A stretch of 59,273 nt of DNA from Candidatus Rokuibacteriota bacterium (GTDB lineage: Bacteria > Methylomirabilota > Methylomirabilia > Rokubacteriales > CSP1-6): contig QHSI01000111.1 in NCBI GenBank assembly GCA_003221515.1, positions 1 to 59,273 of the forward strand, written 5' to 3'. The position numbers and the translations under genes are program-made. Positions 43,768 to 51,365 of this stretch are shown piece after piece. The notes under the pieces are model-generated. The model did not search any database, was not told the origin of the DNA, and was given only the letters and a program-made list of their open reading frames with translations. Position 1 is the stretch's first letter. Each line of letters begins with the position of its first letter.

Positions 43768-44938
43768 GAGTCGGAGTGGGGACGCCCGGCGCCGGCGTGA
43801 AGCGGCGGTAGAACCGCAGCGCGTTGTCCCAGAACAGCTTGCGCTTCTGGCGCTCCGGCAGGTCCCACGCCAGCACGGTGTCCACCGACTTCGGGAACCA
43901 GCTCTCGCCGTGCGGGTAGTCCGAGGCATACATCAGGATGTCCTCGCCCAGGAGCTGGATGACGGCCTTCGTCAGCTCGACGCCTTCCGACATCTCGATG
44001 GTCTGGAAGAAGCGCCCGGAGGTGATGTAGTCGGTCGGGCGCTGCTTCAGCGGCGGCAGTGCGCGGGCGACGGACTGCGCGTGCTCGTCGAGGCGCTTGG
44101 CCCAGAACGGCAGCCATCCGTGGCCGGCCTCGAGGACACCGAGTCGAAGAGCCGGATAGCGGTCGAGCACGCCGGCGCCGATGATGGCCGCCATGTTGCG
44201 CATCCCGCACCAGGGATGCGCCGCCGAGCGCTGCAACCATAAGTTTCCCCACGTGTCGAGCCCGCCGGGCGCGTAGGGCGGCATGACCGTGAACGTGTGC
44301 AGCACGACCGAGAGATCGTGATGCTGCGCCGCCGCCCAGAGCGGCTCGAGATCGGGATGATCGAGCGGCATGCCATAGGGCGCATAACAGAAGAGCGAGA
44401 GCGCCCACGGCTCGCGCGCGCACCGCTCGAGCTCCTTCAGGCTCTCCGCCACGTTCCGGCCGGACACCAGGACGACGCCGCTGAGCCGATCTGGATACGC
44501 CGAGCAGTAGTCGGCCATCCAGCGATGGTAGGCGCGGTAGAGCGCGAGCTCGGTCGCCGTGTCGGCGGTCGTCCACGTGCCGAACCAGCCGGACGGCAAC
44601 AAGAGATTGACCTCGACGCCTTCGAGATCCATGTCGGCGATGCGCGCGGCCGGGTCGTGATCAACGCGCGGATCGGGGTCGCGGCCCTTGTGGGATCCGG
44701 CGAAGGCGCCCATGTACGCGCCGGGATCCGCGGCCCGCGGCGACGTCTCGCCCAGACGCCGAGCGTACTTGCGCTCGCCCACGTGATAGCTGACCTGGCC
44801 GTTGCGCCCCGTCACGCGCTTGTCGCTGAGCGGCTCGAGCGCCGCGCGCTCGGACGCGGAGAGATAGCCCTCGAGGACATCCATGGTCGGCCCGACGTGC
44901 GTGTCGGCGTCGAAGATACGGAAGCCGTCTCGCGCCAT
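43760..44938 (-). CDS. amidohydrolase-2 family protein
   Basis: A 392-residue TIM-barrel metal-dependent hydrolase or decarboxylase. It starts DGFRIFDADTHVGPTMDVLE with the D-x-H metal site. Later ligands are in SVVLHTFTVMPPY, GVLEAGHGWLPFWAKRLDEH and MYASDYPHGE, the active-site Asp motif. This group acts on aromatic or lactone-type acids. Its leader holds a deleted copy of the recurrent element, GAGGAGG and, further up, the promoter in the 191-bp repeat. Confidence 0.92.
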   Translation of the reverse strand: MARDGFRIFDADTHVGPTMDVLEGYLSASERAALEPLSDKRVTGRNGQVSYHVGERKYARRLGETSPRAADPGAYMGAFAGSHKGRDPDPRVDHDPAARIADMDLEGVEVNLLLPSGWFGTWTTADTATELALYRAYHRWMADYCSAYPDRLSGVVLVSGRNVAESLKELERCAREPWALSLFCYAPYGMPLDHPDLEPLWAAAQHHDLSVVLHTFTVMPPYAPGGLDTWGNLWLQRSAAHPWCGMRNMAAIIGAGVLDRYPALRLGVLEAGHGWLPFWAKRLDEHAQSVARALPPLKQRPTDYITSGRFFQTIEMSEGVELTKAVIQLLGEDILMYASDYPHGESWFPKSVDTVLAWDLPERQKRKLFWDNALRFYRRFTPAPGVPTPTRA

Positions 44939-44954
44939 TGCGTCGTCCCTCCTC

Positions 44955-44969
44955 TATAGCCGCGCGCAC
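44955..44969 (-). repeat. recurrent GC-rich leader element, collapsed copy
   Basis: Read towards the gene, GTGCGCGCGGCTATA joins the first 7-8 bases of the element directly to its last bases, the core having been lost at a shared GCGCG. The remaining distance to ATG 44938 is as in intact copies. Confidence 0.55.
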
Positions 44970-45152
44970 GACTCGTCGCCCGGGGAACGCGGCCGAGCTT
45001 AACCGGGTGGTTCACAAGGGGTCAAGCGCCGGCACCAGAAGTGTGTCACACTGGTCCTGTTTGGCTCTGGCGTGACTCCGTTCGGAGCTCCGCTCCTCTG
45101 TCAGACCACATCTCTGGCGCCGTCTTCCGCGTACCGGGGGGTGTCTGCAATC
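44962..45152. repeat. 191-bp exact direct repeat, copy 1
   Basis: Every base matches 46162-46352, at a spacing of exactly 1200 bp. It carries a minus-strand promoter. Its right end supplies the last codons and stop of the truncated amidohydrolase at 45101-46084. Confidence 0.97.
44997..45025 (-). promoter_or_regulatory. promoter in repeat copy 1
   Basis: On the minus strand TTGACC and TTAAGC are 17 bp apart, pointing to the amidohydrolase at 44938, with transcription from about 44990. Confidence 0.6.
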
Positions 45153-46084
45153 ACGTGGCCCGGCGACATCAGGTAGTGCGTGTCCAGCCGATCCATCGCG
45201 AGCGGCAACCAGCCGCCGCCGGTCTCGATGATCGCGACCCGCAGCTCACGGAACATCTCGAAGATCCCGCCGCCAATCAGGGCGCCCAGGGCTGCCATCC
45301 CCGCCCACGGGTTCCCGAAGCTGTGGAGAAGGAACCACGCGCCGTCGAGATCGAACGTCCCTGGCGCATAAGGTGGACGCGCCGTGCCGCCGTGGGCGAG
45401 CACGGGCAGATCGAGGTCTTGCGCGACTTCGTACAGCGGATAGAGGTCCGGGTTGTCCAGCAGCTTCCCGTCCGGCGCCTGCGGCGAGATGTAGATGCCC
45501 GCGAGATTCGCGTCGCGAGCCCAGTGCTTGATCTCGGCCACCCCCGCGGACACGTCGCGCATGTTCGCCACCAGGGTCCACTTGAGCCGCGTCGGCGCCT
45601 GAGCGCAGAAGTCGGCGACCCAGCGGTGGTACGCGCGGTAGAGCGCGTTCTCGAATCCTCCGTCGCGCAGCGCGCAGTAGCTCGAGACGTGGGTGGGATA
45701 GAGGACGCCGACGTCGACCATCGCGCGGTCCATGTCCTCGAGGCGGACCTTCACGTCCCAGCTCGCCTCGGGCCTGATCGGCGGCAGGGCGTCGGCGCGG
45801 CCCGGCGGGAACGCCCGGCGACCACCTTCCATGTCGGACCGCCGGCTCAGGCCGAACGTATCACGCGTGCCGAGCGGCCGTCCCGTCTCGATCTGCTCGA
45901 TGACGGACGTGCGGCTACCGAAGAGGGAGTAGCGGTTGCCGGCCTTCGCTTGCTGGGCGACGCCGTCACAGAGCCGCTGATAGGCCTCGCGGTAGCTCGG
46001 GTCGATGTAGTCCTGGTAGAACCGATCCGCGCGCTCGACGATGTGGGAATCCAGATCGATGACGATCTCGCCGTTCCAGCTCAT
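45101..46084 (-). pseudogene. amidohydrolase-2 family protein truncated by repeat
   Basis: The first 310 of 327 residues are a normal amidohydrolase: IVIDLDSHIVERADRFYQDY with the D-x-H site, LPVLAHGGTARPPYAP and AIIETGGGWLPLAMDRLDTH. Homology ends at LMSPGHVI, exactly where the 191-bp repeat begins. The remaining residues (ADTPRYAEDGARDVV) come from the repeat. About 70 family residues are absent, including the YASDYPH active-site motif present in the neighbour at 43760. A protein could be made but should be inactive. Confidence 0.85.
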
Positions 46085-46112
46085 GGGCCTCTCCTCAATC
46101 TATAGCCATGCT

Positions 46113-46169
46113 ATTGGCCGCGCCTCAGCCGGCGGGCCCCCAAGCCCCGCGACGGCTTGCGGCGCGCAC
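46113..46169 (-). repeat. recurrent GC-rich leader element, intact copy before amidohydrolase
   Basis: Read towards the gene: GTGCGCGCCGCAAGCCGTCG, then CGGGGCTTGGGGGCCCGCCG and GCTGAGGCGCGGCCAAT. It lies about 20 bases after the predicted transcription start and 29 bases before ATG 46084, so it is part of the 5' leader RNA. Confidence 0.85.
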
Positions 46170-46352
46170 GACTCGTCGCCCGGGGAACGCGGCCGAGCTT
46201 AACCGGGTGGTTCACAAGGGGTCAAGCGCCGGCACCAGAAGTGTGTCACACTGGTCCTGTTTGGCTCTGGCGTGACTCCGTTCGGAGCTCCGCTCCTCTG
46301 TCAGACCACATCTCTGGCGCCGTCTTCCGCGTACCGGGGGGTGTCTGCAATC
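46162..46352. repeat. 191-bp exact direct repeat, copy 2
   Basis: It is the divergent regulatory region between the amidohydrolase (minus) and the RRM protein (plus), ending 28 bases before the RRM ATG. This position, with natural flanks on both sides, suggests it is the parental copy. Confidence 0.97.
46197..46225 (-). promoter_or_regulatory. promoter in repeat copy 2
   Basis: The same TTGACC, 17-bp spacer and TTAAGC as in copy 1. It drives the truncated amidohydrolase and would transcribe the intact leader element. Confidence 0.6.
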
Positions 46353-46380
46353 GCGGGAGATCCTTCATCAGAGGTGTGTT

Positions 46381-46680
46381 ATGGCCCAGAAGCTCTTCAT
46401 CGGCGGCCTGGCGTTCTCCACGTCGAATGAGCGGTTGCGCGAGGTCTTCACCCAGGCCGGCGCTGTCGAATCGGCCACGGTCGTGACCGACCGCGAAACC
46501 GGCCGCTCACGTGGATTCGGCTTCGTCGAAATGGCGACGGCCGAGGAGGCGAACGCGGCCGTCAAGAAGTTCAACGGCCAGGAGCTGGACGGACGGACGC
46601 TGAAGGTGGAGCTCGCCAACGCCAAGCCCTCGGGCGGCGGCGCGCGCAGCGGCGGGGGATTCAACCGGAGTCGGTGGTAG
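46381..46680 (+). CDS. RRM-type RNA-binding protein
   Basis: A 99-residue protein with one RRM. RNP2 is KLFIGGLAF (residues 4-12) and RNP1 is RSRGFGFVEM (about 43-52); TVVTDRETGRSRGFGF is almost identical to glycine-rich RNA-binding proteins. A short Gly/Arg tail follows. Such bacterial RRM proteins are cold- or stress-induced RNA chaperones. The leader before ATG 46381 is the 191-bp repeat plus 28 bases. It is followed after 6 bp by the 71-residue protein and S21, forming an RNA/ribosome operon. Confidence 0.93.
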   Translation: MAQKLFIGGLAFSTSNERLREVFTQAGAVESATVVTDRETGRSRGFGFVEMATAEEANAAVKKFNGQELDGRTLKVELANAKPSGGGARSGGGFNRSRW

Positions 46681-46686
46681 GCGGAG

Positions 46687-46902
46687 GTGCAGGTCCTGGC
46701 GTTCTCCACCCCGCAGGATCCACTCTGGCGATGGCGCATCGTCAACTACGCCGGTGAGCTCGTCGAGGAGTCGCGCGATACCTTCCAGACGATCGCCCGC
46801 GCCATCCAGGAAGGATCGAAGCGGCTCACGGCGATGAACGTCGTCGACACCTCCGTGCCGTACCAACCGCATCGATCGACGCGACACCTCCGGGTGCCCT
46901 AA
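46687..46902 (+). CDS. 71-residue protein always paired with S21, copy 2
   Basis: MQVLAFSTPQDPLWRWRIVN, then YAGELVEESRDTFQTIARAI, GSKRLTAMNVVDTS and HRSTRHLRVP: the same length and pattern as the copy at 33450-33665. The start is GTG 46687, following GGAG directly. It is joined to S21 by a stop/GTG spacing of one base and preceded here by the RRM gene. Unknown family. Confidence 0.85.
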   Translation: MQVLAFSTPQDPLWRWRIVNYAGELVEESRDTFQTIARAIQEGSKRLTAMNVVDTSVPYQPHRSTRHLRVP

Positions 46903-46903
46903 A

Positions 46904-47107
46904 GTGAAGATCGAGGTCTTCGACAACCAGATCGAGCCCGCGCTGAAGCAGCTCAAGAAGCAGATGCTGAAGGACGGCCTGTTTCAAGAGATGAAGCGGC
47001 GCCAGCACTACGAGAAACCGTCGGTCAAGCGAAAGCGCAAGTCGGCTCAGGCTCGAAAGAAGCGGCGGAAGGCCCTGAAGCGTTCGCTCCAGTACGAGTC
47101 CGACTAG
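46904..47107 (+). CDS. rpsU: 30S ribosomal protein S21, copy 2
   Basis: A 67-residue S21: [36 protein letters not shown] and KRKRKSAQARKKRRKALKR. GTG start directly after the upstream stop. The differences from copy 1 lie mostly in the tail. Having two S21 genes may allow condition-specific ribosomes, with this one tied to the RRM protein. Confidence 0.95.
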   Translation: MKIEVFDNQIEPALKQLKKQMLKDGLFQEMKRRQHYEKPSVKRKRKSAQARKKRRKALKRSLQYESD

Positions 47108-47225
47108 CGTTGCCGTAGTCGCCGAGCTGGAAGACGACCTCACGCGCCAGCTGACGCCGGGGCGGCCGATCAGCCGTCAGGCGCCGGAGAAGCTCGCAGA
47201 GTGAGTTCGTCCGCTCGGTCGTAGC

Positions 47226-47577
47226 TACCCCTCGCGCCGGAACTGACCGACGATCTCGCTCGCCAACCGCTCGAGCTGCTCGAGGTCGTAGTCCGCAGGT
47301 GGCCAGGACCATGTCCTGAACGCCGGCGGTTCCCAGAGCTAGAGGTTCTCGAACGTTCGATGCCTGCCCATCACGCGCTCGAAGTGCGGGCGCTGGAGCC
47401 GCCGCGCCTCGGCGCGGTTGGTCGTGTCGACCAGGTGAAGGAAGTTCAGGTGGCCGTAGTGGAGAGCGCGTCGAATCCGAGCTCCTCGGCTCTGCGGGCG
47501 AACACCTTCACGCGCTCGGTCTGCTCCAGGCGGAGATCCCGCCCGGCGAACGTCGGAAGGTAGACGCCGAATCTCAC
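47226..47577 (-). pseudogene. decayed LLM-class flavin oxidoreductase
   Basis: Three collinear pieces of one luciferase-like monooxygenase lie in different frames. The start, VRFGVYLPTFAGRDLRLEQT plus RAEELGFDALST, comes from GTG 47577. A middle piece, HYGHLNFLHLVDTTNRAEAR and FERVMGRHRTFENL, ends at TAG near 47341. A C-terminal piece, EPPAFRTWSWPPADYDLEQL plus ASEIVGQFRREG, ends at 47226. The genuine family length is about 330 residues; about 110 codons remain. Two or more deletions are needed. Nothing clear is seen at 47108-47225. Confidence 0.8.
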
Positions 47578-47590
47578 GGGAAAGCTCGCG

Positions 47591-48787
47591 TCAATCCGCC
47601 GCGGCGAGCCCAGTCGGGCTCGCCGCGCGTGAAGCGCGCAACAGGGCACCCGCGAGTGCCAGGAGCAGCATGACCGCCGCCGTCACCAGGACGACCTGCC
47701 ACCCTCTGTGGTGGAGCAGCTGTCCGGACGACAGCGACGTCAGTGCCGCGGTTCCGAAGACCAGGAAGTCGTTGGCGGCCTGCGTGCGCGAGCGTTCGGC
47801 CGGAGCGTAGGCCTTGGTCACCAGCGTCGAGCCCGCCACGAACATGAAGTTCCAGCCGATCCCGTTGAGGGTCATGGCCAGGAAAAAATTGTGCACGCCC
47901 ACGTCGAGAGCCGCCGCCACCACGGCGAGAAGGTTGAGGACGATGCCGAGCACGATGACGGTGCGCTCACCCCAGCGCTGGACGAGCGTGCCGGTGAAGA
48001 AGCCGGGCAGGAACATGCCGACCACGTGCCACTGGATGACGAAGGCCGTGTCCGCGAACGTGTGGTGGTGGGCCATCATGGCCAGCGGGGTGCCGGTCAT
48101 TAACAAATTCATCACCCCCTGGCCCATCATCTGGGCGAGGACCGCGACGATGAAGATCGGCTGGCGCATGATCTCTGTGATCGGGCGGGCGGGGCCATCG
48201 ATGAGGACCGCCTTCTCCGCCGGAGGCGGCATGCGGAGGCCGACGAGCAGCGCGGCGGTGAGCAGGCCGAGGAAGGGCACGCAGAGGTACGCGCCCAGGT
48301 ACGTGGTATCGAAGAGCTGCACCGTCCCCCGGGCGAGCATTGGACCAACGAACGCGGCGGCGAGGCCGCCGGCCAGCACAAAGGCGATGGCGCGGCTTCG
48401 AAACTCCGAGCGCGACGTCTCGGCCGCCGCGAAGCGGTACTGCTGGGCGAAGGCCACGGAGACACCGAGAAGCAGCGCCGCCGCGGTGAGGAGCAAGAAG
48501 TAACCGCGAGCCACGGCGACCGCGCTGATCAGGCCGCCGACCGTCGCGCACAGGGCGCCGACCACGAAGCCGACTCGGCGGCCCACACGCTTCATGAGCA
48601 GTGAGGCGGGGATGGTGCTGAGAGCGGTCCCGATCACGGCCATCGTCGATGGCAGGGTGGCCAGGGCCTTGTCGGTCGCCAGGGCGTAGCCGGCGAGGCT
48701 GCCCACCGTCGCGATGAGCGTCAGCGAGGTCGACGATGTCGCCTGGGTCAGGGTGAGGAGGAGCACGTTCCGGAGACGGAAGTTCAA
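47591..48787 (-). CDS. MFS transporter
   Basis: A 398-residue permease with 12 hydrophobic segments. The loop 2-3 motif is degenerate (MKRVGRRVGFVVGALCATVG), as in drug/metabolite exporters of the YfmO-like type. HHHTFADTAFVIQWHVVGMF is a conserved feature of that group. Substrate unknown. The start ATG 48787 lies just before a short divergent region with the lipoprotein gene. Confidence 0.87.
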   Translation of the reverse strand: MNFRLRNVLLLTLTQATSSTSLTLIATVGSLAGYALATDKALATLPSTMAVIGTALSTIPASLLMKRVGRRVGFVVGALCATVGGLISAVAVARGYFLLLTAAALLLGVSVAFAQQYRFAAAETSRSEFRSRAIAFVLAGGLAAAFVGPMLARGTVQLFDTTYLGAYLCVPFLGLLTAALLVGLRMPPPAEKAVLIDGPARPITEIMRQPIFIVAVLAQMMGQGVMNLLMTGTPLAMMAHHHTFADTAFVIQWHVVGMFLPGFFTGTLVQRWGERTVIVLGIVLNLLAVVAAALDVGVHNFFLAMTLNGIGWNFMFVAGSTLVTKAYAPAERSRTQAANDFLVFGTAALTSLSSGQLLHHRGWQVVLVTAAVMLLLALAGALLRASRAASPTGLAAAD

Positions 48788-48891
48788 GACCGAGACATTA
48801 CCACACGCCCCGCCGCATGCTACCGTGGTCGCGGTCTTGGATTTCGTAGGGAGAACCGGGGCCTCGCGACAGACTGGAAGGGAGACAAGAC

Positions 48892-49155
48892 ATGCAGCAG
48901 TGGCTCTGGCTCTTGGTCGCGATGGTCGCTGGCTGCGGCTTCACCGTCGCCGATCACGGCAGCGACGTCAACATCAGCGGCATCAGCCTCACCTACACCG
49001 ATTGGGTTGCCCCGGTAGAGAGCAACTGGCAGAAGGACTCGTACGAGTGCGACCGCGACGCCCGGGAGGCCTTCCCCAGTCTCTTCCGTGTCCCTGGACG
49101 ACGGCAGATGTTTGCCGAGCGATGCCTCGGCGCGAAGGGATACGTCAAGCGATGA
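48892..49155 (+). CDS. small lipoprotein
   Basis: An 87-residue product with lipobox VAGC at residues 12-15. The mature part (WQKDSYECDRDAREAF, FAERCLGAKGYVKR) has two Cys likely to pair, resembling small outer-membrane lipoproteins of unknown role. GGAAGGGAG precedes ATG 48892. Its stop overlaps the next ATG (ATGA). Confidence 0.8.
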   Translation: MQQWLWLLVAMVAGCGFTVADHGSDVNISGISLTYTDWVAPVESNWQKDSYECDRDAREAFPSLFRVPGRRQMFAERCLGAKGYVKR

Positions 49156-50324
49156 ATGCGAAATCGGAGACGACACATGGCACACACGAGCACGCGCACG
49201 GACTTCAGCTTCGTTCGACGGTGAAGAAGGAGGGCGTCCTCGAGCTCTCGCTCGTCAGCGTCGCCACCCCTGAGCCCAAACCCGAAGAGGTCATCGTACG
49301 CATCGACGCCTCCCCCATCAACCCCTCCGACCAGGGACTCTTGTTCGGCGGAGCCGACATGAGCACGGCCAAGGCATCCGGCACGGCGGACAACCCCGCG
49401 GTGACGGCGAGCATCTCACCGGCGGTGATGAAGGCGATGGCCGGGCGTGTGGAGCAGTCGTTGCCCGTGGGCAACGAGGGGGCCGGGGTGGTCGTGCAGG
49501 CGGGGGCGTCTCCGGCAGCGCACGCGCTGATGGGAAGGACCGTCGCAATCCTCGGTGGCGCCATGTACTCGCAGTACCGCTGCATCAAGGCCGTGCAATG
49601 CCTGGTGTTGCCACCCGGTACCACACCCGCCGAGGGCGCCTCCTGCTTCGTCAATCCGCTGACCGCGCTCGGTATGGTCGAAACGATGCGCTCGCAGGGT
49701 CACAAGGCGCTCGTGCACACGGCGGCCGCCTCCAATCTCGGGCAAATGCTCAACAAGATCTGCATCAAGGACAACGTGGGCCTGGTGAACATCGTGCGCA
49801 AGCGCGAGCACGTCGACATTTTGAAACGGATCGGCGCCAACTACGTGTGCAACTCGGACTCGCCGACCTTCATGGACGACCTTACCGAGGCGCTCGTCGC
49901 CACCGGTGCCACGGTGGCCTTCGATGCGATCGGCGGTGGAAAACTGGCCGGGCAGATACTCACCGCCATGGAGATTGCCGCGAACAGGACGGCGAAGGAA
50001 TACAGCCGTTACGGGTCCACGACGCACAAGCAGGTATACATCTACGGCGGACTGGACCGCGGGCCGACCGAGTTCAACCGCACCTTCGGCATGGCTTGGG
50101 GTATGGGCGGCTGGCTGCTCACGCCCTTCTTACAGAAAATTGGCTTCGAGGCCGCCCAGAAGCTGCGAGAGAGGGTCGCGGTCGAGATCAAGACCACGTT
50201 CGCGAGCACCTACACGAAGGAAATCTCTCTCGCCGAGGCGCTGCGGATCGAGGAGATCGCCGTCTATGGCAAACAAGCCACGGGCGGAAAGTATCTGATC
50301 AACCCGAACAAGGGACTCCGCTGA
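49152..50324 (+). CDS. zinc-type alcohol dehydrogenase/quinone oxidoreductase family protein
   Basis: A 390-residue MDR-superfamily protein. The GroES-like half contains IDASPINPSDQGLLFGGADM and GNEGAGVVVQAG. The NADPH-binding half contains HTAAASNLGQMLNKICIKDN and FDAIGGGKLAGQIL. Structural zinc Cys residues are absent, so it is closer to zinc-free quinone/enoyl reductases. Base composition is visibly less GC-rich than the flanks, shared with the PAC2 gene, suggesting acquisition of both together. Start ATG 49152 overlaps the lipoprotein stop. Confidence 0.87.
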   Translation: MNAKSETTHGTHEHAHGLQLRSTVKKEGVLELSLVSVATPEPKPEEVIVRIDASPINPSDQGLLFGGADMSTAKASGTADNPAVTASISPAVMKAMAGRVEQSLPVGNEGAGVVVQAGASPAAHALMGRTVAILGGAMYSQYRCIKAVQCLVLPPGTTPAEGASCFVNPLTALGMVETMRSQGHKALVHTAAASNLGQMLNKICIKDNVGLVNIVRKREHVDILKRIGANYVCNSDSPTFMDDLTEALVATGATVAFDAIGGGKLAGQILTAMEIAANRTAKEYSRYGSTTHKQVYIYGGLDRGPTEFNRTFGMAWGMGGWLLTPFLQKIGFEAAQKLRERVAVEIKTTFASTYTKEISLAEALRIEEIAVYGKQATGGKYLINPNKGLR

Positions 50325-50439
50325 TCCGTTCTTCCGTCAGCTGGGCCGCGGTTGTGAAGGGCGCCTCTTTTCCCTATGCTCCAACGAGGACCAAGCCGAG
50401 CTTCTGAAGTGGTGAGCGACGCCCTCCACTGCCGAGAGG

Positions 50440-51348
50440 ATGATCATGGACCATGTAGGTTTTGACCGCGAGCCGCCTGCGAACTTGACGACGCTGGTGA
50501 TGGCGTTCGGGGGATGGATCGATGCCGGCCAGGCGGCAACAGGCGCCTTGCGCCACCTGGTCCGCGACCTCTCAGCCGCGCGGCTGGCCTGGATAGACCC
50601 TGAACAATTCTTTGTGCTTACCCAGGAACGGCCCGAAGTACGGCTGAAGGCGGATGGGGAACGGACCATCCAGTGGCCGCGGAGTGAGTTCTTCGCGTGG
50701 CAGCCAGGGGATGGCCGGGACGGCCTACTCCTCTTCAGCGGCGTGGAGCCACATCAGAAGTGGCGCACCTATACGACGGCGTTCCTTGATGTGGCCGAGC
50801 GCTGTGGGGTGAAGCGGATCGTCTCGATCGGAGCGCTCTTAGCGGGCGCTCCTCATACCCGTCCCGTCCGTGTCACAGGACGCTGCACCGAGCCCGCCTG
50901 GCGGTCGCTGCTCGAAGCCTGGGGCATTTATCGTCGTCCGAGCTACGAAGGCCCGACCGGTATTTCCACGGTCGTCCTGGACGCCGCGGAGCGACGTGGA
51001 ATGTCGCATCTCGGCTTGATGGGGCAAGCGCCCCATTACCTGCAAAACGGCGCCGAGAATCCGGCGGCGATCCAAGCACTGTTGACCTATGTTGCCCGCC
51101 TGCTCCACCTCAGCCTGGACCTGTCCCACTTCGCCGACGCCATCAAAGGCTTCCGCACCCAATGTGATCGCGAGGTAGCTCGGAATCGCGCCACCCGAGA
51201 GCACGTGCAGCAACTCGAGCAGCAGTACGACGCGACGGCTGGCGAGGAGCCACAACCGCTACCCGGCGGAGAGCTGGACTCGGAAAAGCTGATGCAAGAC
51301 TTACAGGATTTCCTCCGTGGGCAGCGGGAACGTGGTGAGGAAGGCTGA
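50440..51348 (+). CDS. PAC2-family protein
   Basis: A 302-residue member of the PAC2 family (archaeal/actinobacterial proteasome-assembly chaperone-like). Typical blocks are LVMAFGGWIDAGQAATGAL, PRSEFFAWQPG, LLLFSGVEPHQKW, RIVSIGALLAGAPHTRPVRV and ALLTYVARLLHLSLDL, followed by a charged coiled-coil tail. The bacterial function is unknown. Two ATGs (50440, 50446) are equally possible. No proteasome genes are in the window. Less GC-rich than most neighbours. Confidence 0.88.
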   Translation: MIMDHVGFDREPPANLTTLVMAFGGWIDAGQAATGALRHLVRDLSAARLAWIDPEQFFVLTQERPEVRLKADGERTIQWPRSEFFAWQPGDGRDGLLLFSGVEPHQKWRTYTTAFLDVAERCGVKRIVSIGALLAGAPHTRPVRVTGRCTEPAWRSLLEAWGIYRRPSYEGPTGISTVVLDAAERRGMSHLGLMGQAPHYLQNGAENPAAIQALLTYVARLLHLSLDLSHFADAIKGFRTQCDREVARNRATREHVQQLEQQYDATAGEEPQPLPGGELDSEKLMQDLQDFLRGQRERGEEG

Positions 51349-51365
51349 CACGCCGACCCGGCACT

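Noticed and set aside
45041-46105. Plus-strand frame (354 codons) across the first amidohydrolase repeat unit
   Set aside because: It is the antisense of the amidohydrolase, and its start lies within the repeat by chance.
47108-47225. Short plus-strand frame VAVVAELEDDLTRQL after S21 copy 2
   Set aside because: It reads like possible protein sequence, but has no start, is only about 30 codons long, and matches nothing I recognise.
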